64,000 nt of DNA from Halocafeteria seosinensis. Lineage: Eukaryota > Sar > Bigyra > Bicosoecida. The DNA is taken from NCBI GenBank assembly GCA_001687465.1, contig LVLI01000549.1, positions 1 to 64,000 of the forward strand. The letters run 5' to 3'. Below the pieces are notes generated by a model that did no database searches, was not told the origin of the DNA, and saw nothing but the letters and a program-made list of their open reading frames with translations. Shown piece after piece: positions 43,526 to 56,286 of the stretch. The translations under genes and the position numbers were made by a program. The stretch's first letter is position 1. Each line of letters begins with the position of its first letter.

Positions 43526-43969
43526 TGTATCGTGAATTAAAAATCTCTCAGTGTAAGCAACAAGCCGTGGGATCCACCGAAGCCGTTAGTTCCGTCGCAC
43601 GATTCAAAGCAGTATACGAGTATGGTACAGCTATGATCACGTCTGTAGGTAAAATAACTTGTATATGCACAGTTCACTATCCTCCATCAAACTTTATACA
43701 TACAAATAGTAACTTTGTAGAGCAATGGCCCGATATTGAAAGGCGTTCCCTCAGGTTGAAGTTGTATACTTCAGTCAAATCCAGGAAGTACCCACAACTT
43801 GGGCCACAACTTGTCACCCACAAGTAGGCCCACAACGGACCACATACAAGCTTGATAGAAAATAGGGGATCGTTGCATTTAAGATACCGTTTCTATCAGT
43901 GCAATGGGTAGTATATTGATAAATGAAGTTGCGTAATGGTGACCCTGAGCAGGATATGCATAGCGAGTC
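43526..43969. other. Spacer
   Basis: No supported gene is seen between the roadblock gene and the NYN gene. Confidence 0.5.
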
Positions 43970-45085
43970 TTATGCAAACGCAAATTTGGCTTTGTGATTG
44001 TATTGCGAAAGACATTCACGGACACCAGAATGAGCTCCCATTTGTTGATTATCCTTTGTTTCTTGAAGATCTGCTGTATATGCAGTGTGGTCGTCAATGA
44101 GTGACAAAGTGATAGAACCTCCTTCGCCTTCTTGCTGGAGAAAACGATCCTCGGAGCGAATTGCGTGATTGAGCAATGCACGCCGCTTATCAGCGCTGCT
44201 GAAAACAGGGTTCGCCTCTTTGAGCTTTATCCCCACCAAGGATTTGAGTGGCTTAGGATGTCCTTCGTTTCGAAGTTCCTCCATTATATACCGAAGAAGC
44301 GTACAGTCGTCTTCCTGGACCTCGGTGGCTGTGAGCACCGAACTAGCCGCTGTCGGAGAAGAAGCACCCTCACGAGCTTCTCCTCGTGACACTGAAGGAC
44401 GAGGAAAGCAGTCACCGAGAACATCCGTCTCCCACCGTAGACAAGAATCCGCTTGCATGTGTAGTACCGACTGCATTCTACCGGGATGGACCAACACACT
44501 GCCACAGTTTGTATCTGTACGAAGCACGGAAAACATGTATGAATAGTCCTTGTCTCCTGTGACAAAGCAGATCCGAGCACCATCCGGGTGTTTTGCTGCG
44601 AATGCCATAGCATCTACCAGGATCATCTTATCCGCCACTTCTTTTCTGCGAAGATGGGGGGTATCAATAAGGTGGCACCCCGACAGCTGCATCTCGCTTC
44701 GTTTCTCTGGTGGAAGAGTGCCCTCTTCTACAGACAAATACGCCCGGAAAGACATGAGGTAGCCAAATGCTGAAAGCTTCGATTTCAATGCATTGGCAGC
44801 ATCTTTCCCCGAGATTGAAGTTGGAATTTGCACGTTCTCTACGTCCCAGAATATCGCCAGAGGTTGCTTGGCTCGCCTTCGTTGTTCCTCAAAAAACATC
44901 GAAGCAGTATGTACGATATCACGAGCGGCTAATCGAGGGATATCTTCGCACATGAGGTCCTCAACAATGTCTGCTGGTGGCCGCAGAAAAGTCTCGCGGC
45001 ACATATTCAGCTTCTTCAGCGTCTCCTTATGCCTGCACACAGGCAATATGTCTGTAGAATTAAGCCAATCATCGAAACTCTCCAT
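43970..45085 (-). CDS. NYN-domain putative RNase with possible LOTUS/OST-HTH domain
   Basis: This 371-aa single-exon protein starts at the ATG at 45085. Residues about 75-215 form a NYN (PIN-like) nuclease domain: AIFWDVENVQIP gives the first acidic residue, KMILVDAMAFA the second, and ICFVTGDKDYSYM the third. This matches MARF1/limkain-b1 type proteins. The later part (LRYIMEELRNEGHPKPLKSLVGIKLKEANP, then a Phe-rich end) resembles a winged-helix OST-HTH/LOTUS domain, though less certainly. A basic linker with Ser and Thr lies between. The protein probably degrades or edits RNA, target unknown. Confidence 0.75.
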   Translation of the reverse strand: MESFDDWLNSTDILPVCRHKETLKKLNMCRETFLRPPADIVEDLMCEDIPRLAARDIVHTASMFFEEQRRRAKQPLAIFWDVENVQIPTSISGKDAANALKSKLSAFGYLMSFRAYLSVEEGTLPPEKRSEMQLSGCHLIDTPHLRRKEVADKMILVDAMAFAAKHPDGARICFVTGDKDYSYMFSVLRTDTNCGSVLVHPGRMQSVLHMQADSCLRWETDVLGDCFPRPSVSRGEAREGASSPTAASSVLTATEVQEDDCTLLRYIMEELRNEGHPKPLKSLVGIKLKEANPVFSSADKRRALLNHAIRSEDRFLQQEGEGGSITLSLIDDHTAYTADLQETKDNQQMGAHSGVRECLSQYNHKAKFAFA

Positions 45086-45539
45086 CCTCTTTAAGTTTTC
45101 CTCGTATGCCTACAAGTAGTAAGATCTGTTGTGTCATCAATCCTTAGTACGCCATTCCTTGCTTACAACTTGCGACGTCTTGCGACGTATCTTCACAAAA
45201 CTGTGCGGGTCCGATGCAATGGGTCTGCCTAGAGTTCGATGATACCACAAACTTCATTGCTCGAATAATTCTAGTCGTGAAGCCTCCCGTCTCTCAGAAT
45301 TGCGGGCATGCACAAACTACAGCATACAGTAGGGATATCTTCCTCGTCTTCACGGGTGAAATAACGAGCATACTCATAGGTTTCTCTCACCAATTAAGCA
45401 CGAGTTTGACACCAAAGTTTCATGCTGCTTAAGTAGCTCCCGAGCACTTTATGGGTCTCGGAAATTGTGTTGCTCAATGAATTCATGAAAGCAACTTCAA
45501 CTTAGAGCGACCTCTTTCGCAACGCAGGCCTGGTACAAC
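45086..45539. other. Divergent promoter region between NYN and WRAP53 genes
   Basis: No gene is supported here. It separates two divergent starts. Confidence 0.5.
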
Positions 45540-47472
45540 ATGCCACAGGATAGGATAGTATCATCTCCTTCCGTTTCAAAAGCTCAAACCATTGTACAAT
45601 CGTATACGATGAGTTCTGCCGCCTCTGACAACGTAGATCAAACAATGGAGAGCAATAACCCTTTGGAACCTGCTGCTGGGAACTCCCAGGCCGAAGATAT
45701 AGACGAAGCTACAGCTACTGGCACAGACCAAGCCCAAATTTCATTCACTCCAGTGGGTACCAGTATACCTTGCTACTTTGATTTTGAATCTGCGGAGCCT
45801 TTTAATTTTGCACAAGCCACAAAGCCATTTGGATCCTCGCCATCGCCAGCCAGGACTTCATCGTCCACAGTGAATGTAAGCTAGTGAGCACTACTCTATG
45901 GGCCAAGTATGAGAGTGATATTGTTGCTATGTTTCCACGGCACCGGATACAGGATAACTTCCCTAAAGGAGCGTCATTTGCACCGACTGGTTTGCAGTAC
46001 TTGGTGAGCTCCGAAGACAATGCGCTTCGGATGTATCAGATTCCTTATCACTCGTTCGATCATTCCGTAAGTGTTACTACCAGCAGACTTGTGTTAGTTT
46101 CTGGATGAAGTGAAACTACGTATAAATACGCTTCTTGTTTGGACAGTATCGGCCGGAGCAGCCGGAAGAGCAAGAGCCCATCTGGACCGTGTTCGAAGGA
46201 GAAACAGTGCATAACTTTCATTGGTATCCTTGTGCTGATCCTGCTCAGCCTGAATCTCTATTGTTCGCGACTGCAATACGCGACCACCCCTTACACTTAT
46301 GGGGCGCAAAACAACAGAAGGTAAGGTCGATCCGTCTATGTGAAATACGAAGTCTTATTAAACTATAGAACCCCAATCACAGGTAATTGCACAATATCGT
46401 GGACACAACCAGTCGGATGAAGTGGCTTCTCCCATATTTTGCCGCTTTAACCAAGCAGGGGACCATCTATATGGATGTTACGATCGATCGGTATGATGCA
46501 TTGCTTTTTTCTGTGTCTTGTGTGGGGATCAGTGCACTGCTGTCGTTTGATGTGAGGCAGGTCAAAGTGTTTGACGTCAATCGACCAGGGCCACCCATAG
46601 ACGAACGGAAGACCACGCCGACGAGGAGGAGTAAAGAAGGACAAAAAGGCATCATATCTTGCATGGACTTTAATCCCGACATGTCTGGGTACGTTTGCTT
46701 GAGTTTAGTGTGGCTATGCTGCAATCATATCACATCATTCGACGGGCTACACGCAGAATTTATGCCTGTGGATCTTTTTCGGGAAGCGTCTTCTTGTATG
46801 GCGAAGACGATGGAGAAATTCTTTTAGGATTTGACACAGATCGAAAAGGTGTCACACAAGTACAGTTTTCACCTTGTGGCAATATTGTTTACGCTGGTAA
46901 GTGATGCCTTCAAGTTGTGACGCAATCATAGGAAACGTCGTTGTATATGGTTCCGCAGCTGCGAGAAGAAACAAGACCATTTATGGTTGGGATATACGTG
47001 GTAGACAGCAAGAGCTCCATTGCTTTGAGAGAGATGCATCAACTAACCAACGTATTGGTTTTGATATCGACGCCTCCGGCACATACTTGGGAACTGGGAG
47101 TCGGGTATGTAGCTGTTAAATTTGCTCACACTCATCGGACAAATCAAATGTTTGCTATTGCAGGATGGGAACGTGTATGTATACAACTTGAAAACGGGAC
47201 TATTACGGCATCAGGGTGTAGCAACATGTGAGTACTTCTTGAGTTTATGATGGACGAGCGTTAGTCATGGTGTTCATTTTCCAGCGTCGTATGATTGTGT
47301 CAATGGATTCAACTTTCACCCAAACGGTATTGTGTACCTGCTAACCTGCGGTGAACGGCGATTTTCTGCAAATGGAGGAGACAGCGATAAGTCTGATTCG
47401 GAAGAATCCGGTCAGGCCGTTCAGGCGATGCGGGGGACATTCTTGTATCGAACGGTCTACGTGTATCAATAA
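45540..47472 (+). CDS. WRAP53: Telomerase Cajal-body protein 1 (TCAB1)
   Basis: Nine exons (45540-45875, 45953-46066, 46147-46320, 46383-46490, 46561-46688, 46757-46896, 46959-47104, 47164-47227, 47285-47472) join in consistent phase to 465 aa. After an acidic, Ser-rich N-terminus, six to seven WD40 blades follow. Diagnostic stretches are NFPKGASFAPTGLQYLVSS, EGETVHNFHWYPCADP, ATAIRDHPLHLWGAK, IAQYRGHNQSDEVASPIFC, IISCMDFNPDMSG, IYACGSFSGSVFLYGEDDG and KTIYGWDIRGR. This is the WRAP53/TCAB1 pattern rather than a generic WD40 protein. TCAB1 binds the CAB box of scaRNAs and telomerase RNA and directs them to Cajal bodies. The start may instead be the in-frame ATG at 45609. Confidence 0.88.
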
Positions 47473-47687
47473 ACGAGATGCTATCAATGTAAGACATTCT
47501 AAACGTGCGGACGTCCACACAAAACAACGCTAAGGATGCAGGAATGATAAAGAAGGGCCGATGCCGCATGGGAAAAATGGTAATGAAGCGGCGATGAGAT
47601 CTGTAAGTCTTGATGATGTATGTACATTCGAAAGTAATAGCCAAAGAGAGCGATAACGCAAATTTGGTCATATGGCGAGGAGTAAAC
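47473..47687. other. Convergent 3' spacer
   Basis: This short gap separates the convergent stops of WRAP53 and the choline-transporter-like gene. I see nothing further in it. Confidence 0.6.
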
Positions 47688-49677
47688 CTATGGATCGCGT
47701 AGTGGCTTCGAGCTGGAAGACTCGAAGCCCTCCTTGACGGGATAATCCCGAACATCTCCTTCATATCGCTCGCGATAGCTTTCCATCATCTGCAAGACCA
47801 GGAAAATACTTCGGGAAAGTGTTTTGTTTGCGAGTGTTTGTGTTGTTAGTACGTACCGCAGGGTACATTTTGCACCATGCCTTAAGCAGCTTGCGGAATT
47901 TATCGGGGTGAGTGTGCAACAAGCTACCAGGAGCCTTCGCCCAGCACACGTACACCGATTTTACGGCAGCTTCAACGACGGATATCACAAGAAGGGATAC
48001 GAACAGCCCGAGGCCGTAAGATCCAAATCCGCCGGCAAAGTACATAACCTTCTGATCATCACTAGGCATATCTCGAGATGCGGCATAAGCAAACAGGAGC
48101 CCAAAGGCACCGGAGAACAACGCGATGAATAAGCATGTCATGCGTAGAACACGATCTACCATGAAATCATTCAGAATGGTAGTGAATCCTCGATTCTGGA
48201 TGCCAGGGTACAAAACTGGTAGAGCGAAACACGCACTGCACCCTACTCTCAACAGTACATACCTTGAACAGTTTGAAGACTTCCTTCCCTGAGTCAATGA
48301 AGCTTTCTCCGTAAAGACCCACGTAGATGAATGCATATTCGGTAAAGTATTGTACTACTCTCTGCACTATCATTGTAAAAGGAAGGCCACTGCATGACCC
48401 GGGGCAATGTGATTAGGGAGAGGAAGAGAGACGTACCTCCAGCATGTAGGCGAAACAGCGCAGACAGAGTCCCAGAACACCATGGCCAGATCTCCGCTGA
48501 AGCTGCCGCCTTAGAGCCTTTACTATAGCGACAATTAAGGCTCCAAAGCAGATGCTTCCAAAGCTAGTGGTCAACGCGCGTTTAACACTGTTGCACGTCG
48601 GATCTTGGCGTTCTGCTTCGGTTTGCACCCACCAGGAGCCCACAGTTCCACTAACAGAAGCTACGATAATACCATGCAGAACAGTAAATCCCCATAGAAT
48701 GCAAATAGATACCAAGAATACAACGAATCCTTCATGTTCCTTCAGTTTGGCAAAAACTCCGATGACTGCAAAGATCGATAATATAATCCACACAAGGTCG
48801 ACCATAGCTGTCGAAAACGCGACCAGCTGTGTGGCTGGATAGTCTTTGATCGCTGCGCCGGCAGCAGCAAGATTCGCTCCTGCGAATTCTATTCGAGTCT
48901 TCAACAGGAATCTGAGAAGGACGAACAAAAGACCGATCGCGATACATACGCCCCCTATAATTTTTGTTGCAGTCACTGGAACGGCAGCGATTAAGGCAAT
49001 CCCACCAATAGTATAGATAGCACCACTTATGTAAAAAGAGGCAATGACAAGTCCTTCTCCGTATCGAGTAAGCAGTCTAACCCATCCTTGGGCCAAGAGA
49101 ATCGCAATGACAATGACCGCTACTGCAATTCCCACAAGTGATTTCAGCATCTTGGCCTCAGTCGAGGAAAGGTGAAAGTCGATATCATCTCCCTTCGTCT
49201 CCTTTTCAGCGTCATCTGCAGAAATTGGATGCATAGCTAGCATTGAAATTTGGAAAAAGGAAAACGCACTTTTTTGAAAGCAAAAACTTACTGACAGCGT
49301 GCACCGTTGCGGGGATTCCATACCCACATCCTGCCACTATCATGAGCACGCATACGATTCCAAAGATGACCGCACATGGTACATCCCTCCACTTGTTGCT
49401 TCGGCTATCGAGATCCATGTCCTCATTCATAGCATCCTGCACGCAAAAGAGGCACATGGTGCCTGAAACACCCCGTTGTTCAAGATGCAACAACCGTATA
49501 TACCTGCGGGGGTGCTACAGGGACAGCCGCTGCCCCTTGGTATTGAGCCCCTTGTCCATACACGCCGTAGTCTTGCTGCTTGTAGAACCCGGGTGTATCG
49601 TCCATTCCTCCTCCGTATTGGCCTGTGTAGCCAGAGCCGCCACCACCACCGATGTGCATATGGGCTTTGTCGCTCAT
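47688..49677 (-). CDS. Choline-transporter-like (CTL/PNS1) membrane protein
   Basis: Six exons (complement of 47688-47789, 47857-48195, 48263-48361, 48437-49215, 49292-49436, 49504-49677) join in phase to 545 aa. The N-terminus is Gly/Tyr-rich (MHIGGGGGSGYTGQYGGG). About ten hydrophobic spans follow. The family signature is in the second half: FTEYAFIYVGLYGESF, then DSGKEVFKLFK, and a later NDFMVDRVL segment, as in PNS1 and CTL proteins (PF04515). The short C-terminal tail is Ser-rich. These proteins sit in plasma or organelle membranes and are linked to choline or lipid transport; several remain of unclear substrate. Confidence 0.85.
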
Positions 49678-50430
49678 GGTGTCTCGCAGTGGGATGAAAC
49701 TTTGTCTCTTCTTGCAATACACACCGCACCACAGTGTCTTCAGACGACCAAAGAGAAGAAAAAGAGCAATCAATCCGGATGAACTTGGAAATAGTGTTTA
49801 TCCTACTTGCCTTGCCTGGAATACCCTAGGATGCATGCATGCGACTTCCACCGTCCGGGCACGTCTTCTGACTCACCGATCCCTTGCACCAGGGAATGTG
49901 AAAATGGACGACGACGGGAAGGGGAAGATTCTTCTATTGTAGGGGAGGGGATTAAGAACCTGGTCCCTTATATTTTGTTTGCTACATTTGATGAATGGAT
50001 GGCACTTCTATTGTACAACCAGTTTCGGAGCTTAAATTCCAGATAATGTGGGCGTAAAAGTGAGCCTCATCACGAGTGCGATATCAATGGAAACACATTG
50101 TTTGCCTGACATATCTGAAAAACAGACTTCAGTGTCCAGTAGCACTCGCTGGTTTAAGGTGCAACTTGGCACTCGTTGGTTGCGGTTAGAATTCCTGCCT
50201 GGGTGGAAGTCTATTTGGACTGACCCCTAGTTGCAAGAATGCATGGATATAAACATTAACTTCCTTAAATTAATTCGATTAATGCATGCACTCTACACGA
50301 ACTCCATACAATGCGTGCTCATTTGAACTTCCACCAGGAAGTTACTTAAGAAGGGATACATACCACCCAGTTAGTTGGTAGTTCGATGTATTGATAATGG
50401 TAGCTATCAGTAATTTTTCTATATAGTAAT
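49678..50430. other. Divergent promoter region between CTL and EFL1 genes
   Basis: No gene is supported in these 753 bases. Several ATG-rich short frames on the plus strand have no recognised motif. Confidence 0.5.
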
Positions 50431-53400
50431 ATGGCTCACACGTTAGATGCGCACCGTCTAGAGGTGCTGCAAAGTAGTCCTCGGCATGTCCGGAATATCT
50501 GTATATTGGCCCATGTAGACCATGGCAAGACCACTTTGTCGGATGGACTCATTAGTTCCAATGGCATTATATCGCCCAAACTGGCCGGGAAAATACGCTA
50601 CATGGACAATACGGAGGATGAACAGATACGTGGTATCACTATGAAAAGCAGTGCCATTAGTTTATTGCACTATGATCGTCGTTATAGGGAGCTGAAGCCC
50701 GAGCAACAGCAGCAGCACGCGGGGGAGGCCTCCGGAACTGTGGATAATAAGAAGGATTACGTGCCGTATTTGCTCAATTTGATTGATTCCCCGGGTCATG
50801 TAGACTTCTCTTCAGACGTATCGACGGCTGTGCGTATTTCAGATGGAGCCGTGGTGGTGGTAGACGTCATTGAAGGAGTCTGTATACAAACCCACGCTGT
50901 CTTGAGACAAGCATGGGAGGAAGGAATCAGGCCTTGTCTTGTGTTGAATAAGATGGACAGACTGCTGACGGAATTGCAGCTTACTCCCAGTGATGCCTAT
51001 GCTCATCTGTGCCGAATCATTGAACAGGTAAATGTCATTGTATCCTCGCTTTTCACGGCGGAACTCTTGGCCACGAGTCACAGCAGCAACAGCAGCAACA
51101 GCAGCAATCCCTCTACGAAGCAAACGGAAACCTCGACTAGCGATGCAAACAACGGTAGTACCTCAAGGAGTGGTGACGGTTCTTCCACAAAGGAGACGGA
51201 TGATGAACTTACTGCGAGGTTTGAGAGTTGGGCCGTCCCGTTGGATGCGAAAGAAGAGCAGTCGATATTCTTCTCTCCCTCTAAGGGAAATGTTGTATTC
51301 GCTAGCGCAATCGATGGGTGGGCATTCTCGACCGAGGATTTTGCTGCTCTGTTTGAGGGACGGTTGGATATGAAACGTAATATCCTTCGGAAAGCGTTTT
51401 GGGGGAACTATGCTATAGTGACCAAAAAGGATGGGCACACCAAGAAAGTTGTCTCGCTAGATGATGAAACGCAGTCCAAAGGAAAACCAGCCTTCGTGGA
51501 ATACATCCTCGAAACAATATGGAAGGTATGTTTGCTGAATTTCCCGAGGAACAGTGCTCCTCTGATAAAGTCGGTCTGTTTACTTCGCAGATGTACGACG
51601 TATCTGTTACGAATTTCAATGCGGACAAGATGGGAAAGATAGTAAAGAAATTGTCAATTGATGTACCTGCGCGAGATTTGAAACAAAAGGAAGGCCGCAG
51701 TCGTTTCCAGAGTATAATGCGTGCATGGCTTCCACTTGCAAAAGCTGTGTTGAATATGATAGTCCGAGTGGTTCCGTCCCCAAGAGAATCTCATTCATCA
51801 AAATTAAAGAAGCTGTTTCCTCCTCTCGATCGCATCCAGCTTCAGCATTCAATGGGACCCTCTGAATTCGAAACATTCTTCAATTCTATTGAAAGAGTGC
51901 GAAAAGCAGTAGAGACTTGCGATACTAGCGACGAGGCTCCATGTGTTCTCTACGTGTCAAAAATGGTTGCATTCCCGAGGAGTAATCTACCCTCTGATGA
52001 AGAGTCAGAAAGCCCCGAATTTGCTCCTCGAGAGTTGCTTCCTCCACGAAGCTCAGACTTGCTAGGAATGCCACTGCGTGAAGGAGTGGAATTATCTACC
52101 CGAGAAGAAGAGAATCTTCCTTCATGGTACAAGTCTTCTGACGTCGAAACGGTTGTATGCGATCCGTTGTTCCCCTCGGGTCTTATTGGTAGTACTCGCC
52201 GGGAAATTCAGGAAGAAGATACGGAGAATAGCGTTGAAAGAGGATATGATGCTTCTATGGAGGGTGCAGGCGAACATGATCAGAAGGAAACTTTTATAGC
52301 ATTTGCGAGGATATTTAGTGGATGTTTGAGGCCCAATGTGCCGCTGTATATTCTGGGCCCGAAGTATGATCCGGGTAACCCATTCCGAGATCATTCAGCT
52401 CACATTACCCAAACCACTGCTCCGATTCGGTTATACATGATGATGGGAAGAGATATGAATCCGCTTCGCAAGATAACTGCAGGTAATATAGTAGGCATAA
52501 AGGGTCTTGGGAATAACATTTTGAAAACTGCGACAGTATCGACAACCCCGCTATGCCCTAGCTTGGTGCCAATGACATTCCAATCAACGCCGCTTGTCCG
52601 TGTCGCAATTGAGCCTAAGCACGTTACGCATTTGTCATTTTTGCAGAAAGGGCTTCGGCTCCTAAATCAGGCTGACCCCTCTGTTGAAGTAACGACGACT
52701 GCTACAGGGGAAATGCAACTGGCTGCTATTGGAGAGCTCCATCTGGAACGCTGTGTGCGCGAACTTGAAAATCGGTTTGCTGGTGTCGAAGTGGTAGTTT
52801 CAGAACCGATCACAACGTTCAAAGAAACCATCACCAAGCAAGTATCGGATCATCTGTTGTGGCTGAGCCATCAACAGCAGAGTAAACGAAGCCACATTCG
52901 CCATAGAGGAGAAGGGGACTCTGATGAAGAGAAGGCTCACCACAATGCGGAAGAAGAATACCTTAAACCAGGATGCCATTTTTGCGTTAAAAATGGAGCG
53001 ATCTATGCGACAACAGCTGATGGAAAACTTACTATAGTCCTTCAAGCATTCCCAATGCCTAAGGCGTTGGCGGACTTTCTTAACTCCAGTACGAACATGA
53101 TCAAACAATTGTTTTATCGCCTAGAGAGTCACAGAAACGATACAGATTCAAGCAATAACAGAGACTCGGACACGGGAGGTTCAGAAAAGTCAACTGTAAG
53201 CCCTCAAACGAAACGTTTTCTGAGGGAGCTGTCCCATGTTTTAGAAAACGAGGACCCAGTATGGGGACTGCGCTTACGAGAGATGTGGGCATTCGGTCCT
53301 CGGGGCATCGGACCTAATGTACTTGCAGCGGGGTTTAATCAGGACTTTACTGCACGTCCATCTGCGAGTGCAAGCTCATCATGCTCGGGTTCTGCATCTA

Positions 53401-54328
53401 AAGAAGCGAGCGCTATCCCAAGGCTGCCATCGGAGGCCGAATCGCTTGCGGGGATGGAAGAAAAGGGCATGAAAACATTTTGGGAGGAAGTAGGCCTGAA
53501 CATTGAGGGAAATGTAACTTCAAGAACAGACAGAGAGGAGTTTAGTACGCTGGGTTCTGCCTCTCATAGGTATTTGGCGAATCTGCGGAGTTACTTTGAA
53601 CAAGGTTTTCAGCTAGCAACCTACGAGGGTCCAATGGCTGCTGAACCTACATGGGGCTTGAGTTTTGTGTTGAGGGACGTGATCTTCCACACTGGTTTTG
53701 AAGAGGCAGTTGCTGAAGGAGCAAAGTTGAATACACGAGTCATAACGCTAATGAAGAATGCGTGTCACAAGGCGTTTGAGGCAGGCTCTCAGCGAATAGT
53801 GGAGGCTATGTACAAATGTGAACTTCATTGCTCTGGGGGGCGATCTGGTGGCGGTGAGCAGTTAGGCAAGCTGTACAGTGTGTTACACAAACGACGAGGC
53901 AGGGTTATTTCTGAAGATATTTTAGAGGGAACTACTACATTTCAAGTCATAGCATATCTGCCTGTTGTTGAGAGTTTTGGGTTCGGAACTGATCTTCGCA
54001 AGCAAACGTCTGGTGCCGCCACGAGTCCGCAGCTGATGTTTAGCCATTGGGAGGTACGTCTGCGGGGAACAAAAGGGATTTTTGTTGATCACTTTCATTC
54101 GTTCTTTGCCTTTCTGTTTCTGGTTCACAGGTATTAGACGTAGATCCATATTTCCAACCGCAAACTGAGGAGGAGCAGGAAGAATACGGAAGTGAATTCC
54201 ACCAGGACCAATACGTGAACGTTGCCAAGGACCTGATTGAACGCGTGCGCCGACGTAAAGGCCTGGATACCGAAAGAAAGATTGTGATCCATGCCGAAAA
54301 GCAACGAACACTAGGAAAAAAGAAATAA
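50431..54328 (+). CDS. EFL1: Elongation factor-like GTPase 1 (ribosome assembly)
   Basis: Exons 50431-51525, 51591-54053 and 54131-54328 join in phase (1251 aa, near the usual 1100-1150). The GTPase motifs are AHVDHGKTT (residues ~27-35), RGITMKSS, DSPGHVDF and NKMDR. An EFL1-type insertion between domains is rich in Ser, Asn and Thr. The later domains include RVAIEPKHVTHLSFLQKGL and the ELHLERCVREL segment. The end AEKQRTLGKKK is close to that of EFL1/Ria1. With SBDS, EFL1 releases eIF6 from the nascent 60S subunit in the cytoplasm. The EF-2-like length and the missing diphthamide region support EFL1 over EF-2. Confidence 0.92.
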
Positions 54329-54882
54329 TCAATAATTGAACGACAGGGCTGGATTGGAACTCATGTTTCAGGGCTCGGCGGTGATTTGTGCACGTCATCA
54401 GGAAGAACTCGAGTCAATAGACCTCATCGTAGTGCTTGACGTGCCTGACACGCGTTTTGGAAACTGTGCAATGTTGCTATGCGACAACATTGTTTTAATC
54501 AAAGACGAGTAGGTCTGTAGGTAGTTCTTAGTGGAGCTGTACCTTGCTTGTGTGAGACTGTATTGTGGGGCGGTGTCTCGTCCAATAATTCCACGACGTG
54601 GCCCATGAGCAGTCGAGGAGTTGCAAAGGCTGGGGTAAACTTACCATTGTCGTAACGCAACCAGCACAGTTTTAGTGGATCGTAGATCCATTTTCTCTGC
54701 TGTCTGCGAGTGAGAATTAATGAACTGTAAAACATTACGGGTACGGCTTTTCATTATTATCCCATTCCAATGCATTCAAAATGTATTGTCATATATTTTG
54801 CAAAACTTTTAATACTTTCTCGCTTGTTAATTGAAATAATTTTTTTGTTTTGTTTTTTGTTTTGTTTTGTTTTGCATGCATC
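54329..54882. other. Spacer between EFL1 and DOT1-like genes
   Basis: No supported gene is seen. The last ~45 bases before the DOT1-like ATG are a TTTTG-rich run, possibly part of the promoter. Confidence 0.5.
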
Positions 54883-56253
54883 ATGTCGTCGGAAGAGAAA
54901 CCTCGTGTGGAGGTGGCGGGGAGCATGGAAGAGGAGGTGGAGCAGCGTTTGGATCGCGATTCCACCGATGACGACGCCAAGAAGCGTCTAGAGGCGTATA
55001 AACGCCTCGTTGACAAACAGCAGCAATTGTCCCCCATGGCTCAGAGACTGTACATGCTCTCGGCCTTGTCGAAACAAGGTGAAATCATCCCTCAATGTGC
55101 TGCCAAGCGCTTAAAAAGTGCTCTGTTAAAGGACGACGATGCTCGGGTCAAGGAGGCGCTTAATACAGCCCAACACGATTATTCACATCTTCGGGAACGC
55201 ATTATGGAGACATTCCGTACGTGTGTGGTATTGCTGCGGTATGAACCAAATGCCATTGATTTACTGTGGCTTGCAGATGCCAAAGCCGAAGCTGAATTCC
55301 ACGAGTTATTCAAGGAGCATGATACAGATTTAGGCAAACACGTCTCGCGCGATGAGCGAAGGCGGATGGGCATTCTCGATAAAGACACGAACCTCGTCTA
55401 CGGAGAGGTGGAATTCAACGCGTTCGCGGATATCTTGTCCCAATTGACGGTTCCACCCAATTCCAAATTCATCGATCTGGGAAGTGGTTCTGGGAAAGCC
55501 GTGTACGCAGCAGCCATGCTTCAAGATTTTGCACACGTGGCTGGCATCGAGTGCCTGGAATCTTTGCATAATATAGCCGTACAACTGCTGCCAAGGTTTA
55601 CCAAGCTGCAAGAAGACAATGGCCTTGTCCTCGAGGAAGACACTCCAGAAATAGTATTCCATCATGGCTCCTTCTTGGATGACCGATTCGACTGGAGTGA
55701 CTACAATGTATGTTTTTCTTCATGTTGAGGGTATGTTCTAACATGATAAAAAGTGTTCATAACGTGGATCACGCAGGTTGTATTTGCCAATAGTACATGC
55801 TACGACGATAAACTGATGAATAGTATTGCGGAGAAGTGTTCGACATTATCGGATGGCGCTTATATCATAACGTTCACGAGGAACTTGGATGCACCTTATA
55901 TTAAAATATTATCTCGCCAAAGTTACTACCAAAGCTGGGGAGCGGCAACATGCTATATACATCAGAAGGTGAACTCGAGTGCAGCAGCACTTCATAACTC
56001 CTTTTCTTCTGCTGAGGGGGACCGCTCCGAGACGCATCACGATATGATGTCCTCCCCACAATCAACCGCTCTGTTGAAAGCTAAGCAGGCTAGAAGCCGT
56101 GGTATGCGAGAACACCATGTTGCTCAAAGGCTACAGCATGATGACCACGACGACGGTTCCGCGTCACCGCAAGGCGATGCGCTCCTCGCCCGGAAAATCT
56201 CGCAATTTCAAAAAAACAGAGAAGGCACACGTCTCCAACAGAAATTTTACTAG
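54883..56253 (+). CDS. DOT1-like methyltransferase
   Basis: Exons 54883-55707 and 55777-56253 give 433 aa in phase. The first ~170 residues are charged and helical. A Rossmann methyltransferase follows: VYGEVEFNAFADIL, then FIDLGSGSGKAVYAAAML as the SAM-binding motif I, then GIECLESLHNIA, and VVFANSTCYDDKLMNSI. The layout (GxGxGK loop, GIE acidic residue, then NST in the place of the DOT1 NNFxF motif) matches DOT1-type lysine methyltransferases. DOT1 normally methylates histone H3K79. The His/Ser-rich C-terminus is unusual. The in-frame ATG at 54850 would add 11 hydrophobic residues and is less likely. It ends 34 nt from the convergent SCFD2-like stop. Confidence 0.7.
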
Positions 56254-56286
56254 AGCTTTTGTAGATCGTAAAGCTTGCTAGCTTGG

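Noticed and set aside
45884-46108. An alternative WRAP53 exon starting at 45884
   Set aside because: It would need an intron of about 32-38 nt; the 77-nt intron ending at 45952 fits the local size and the frame.
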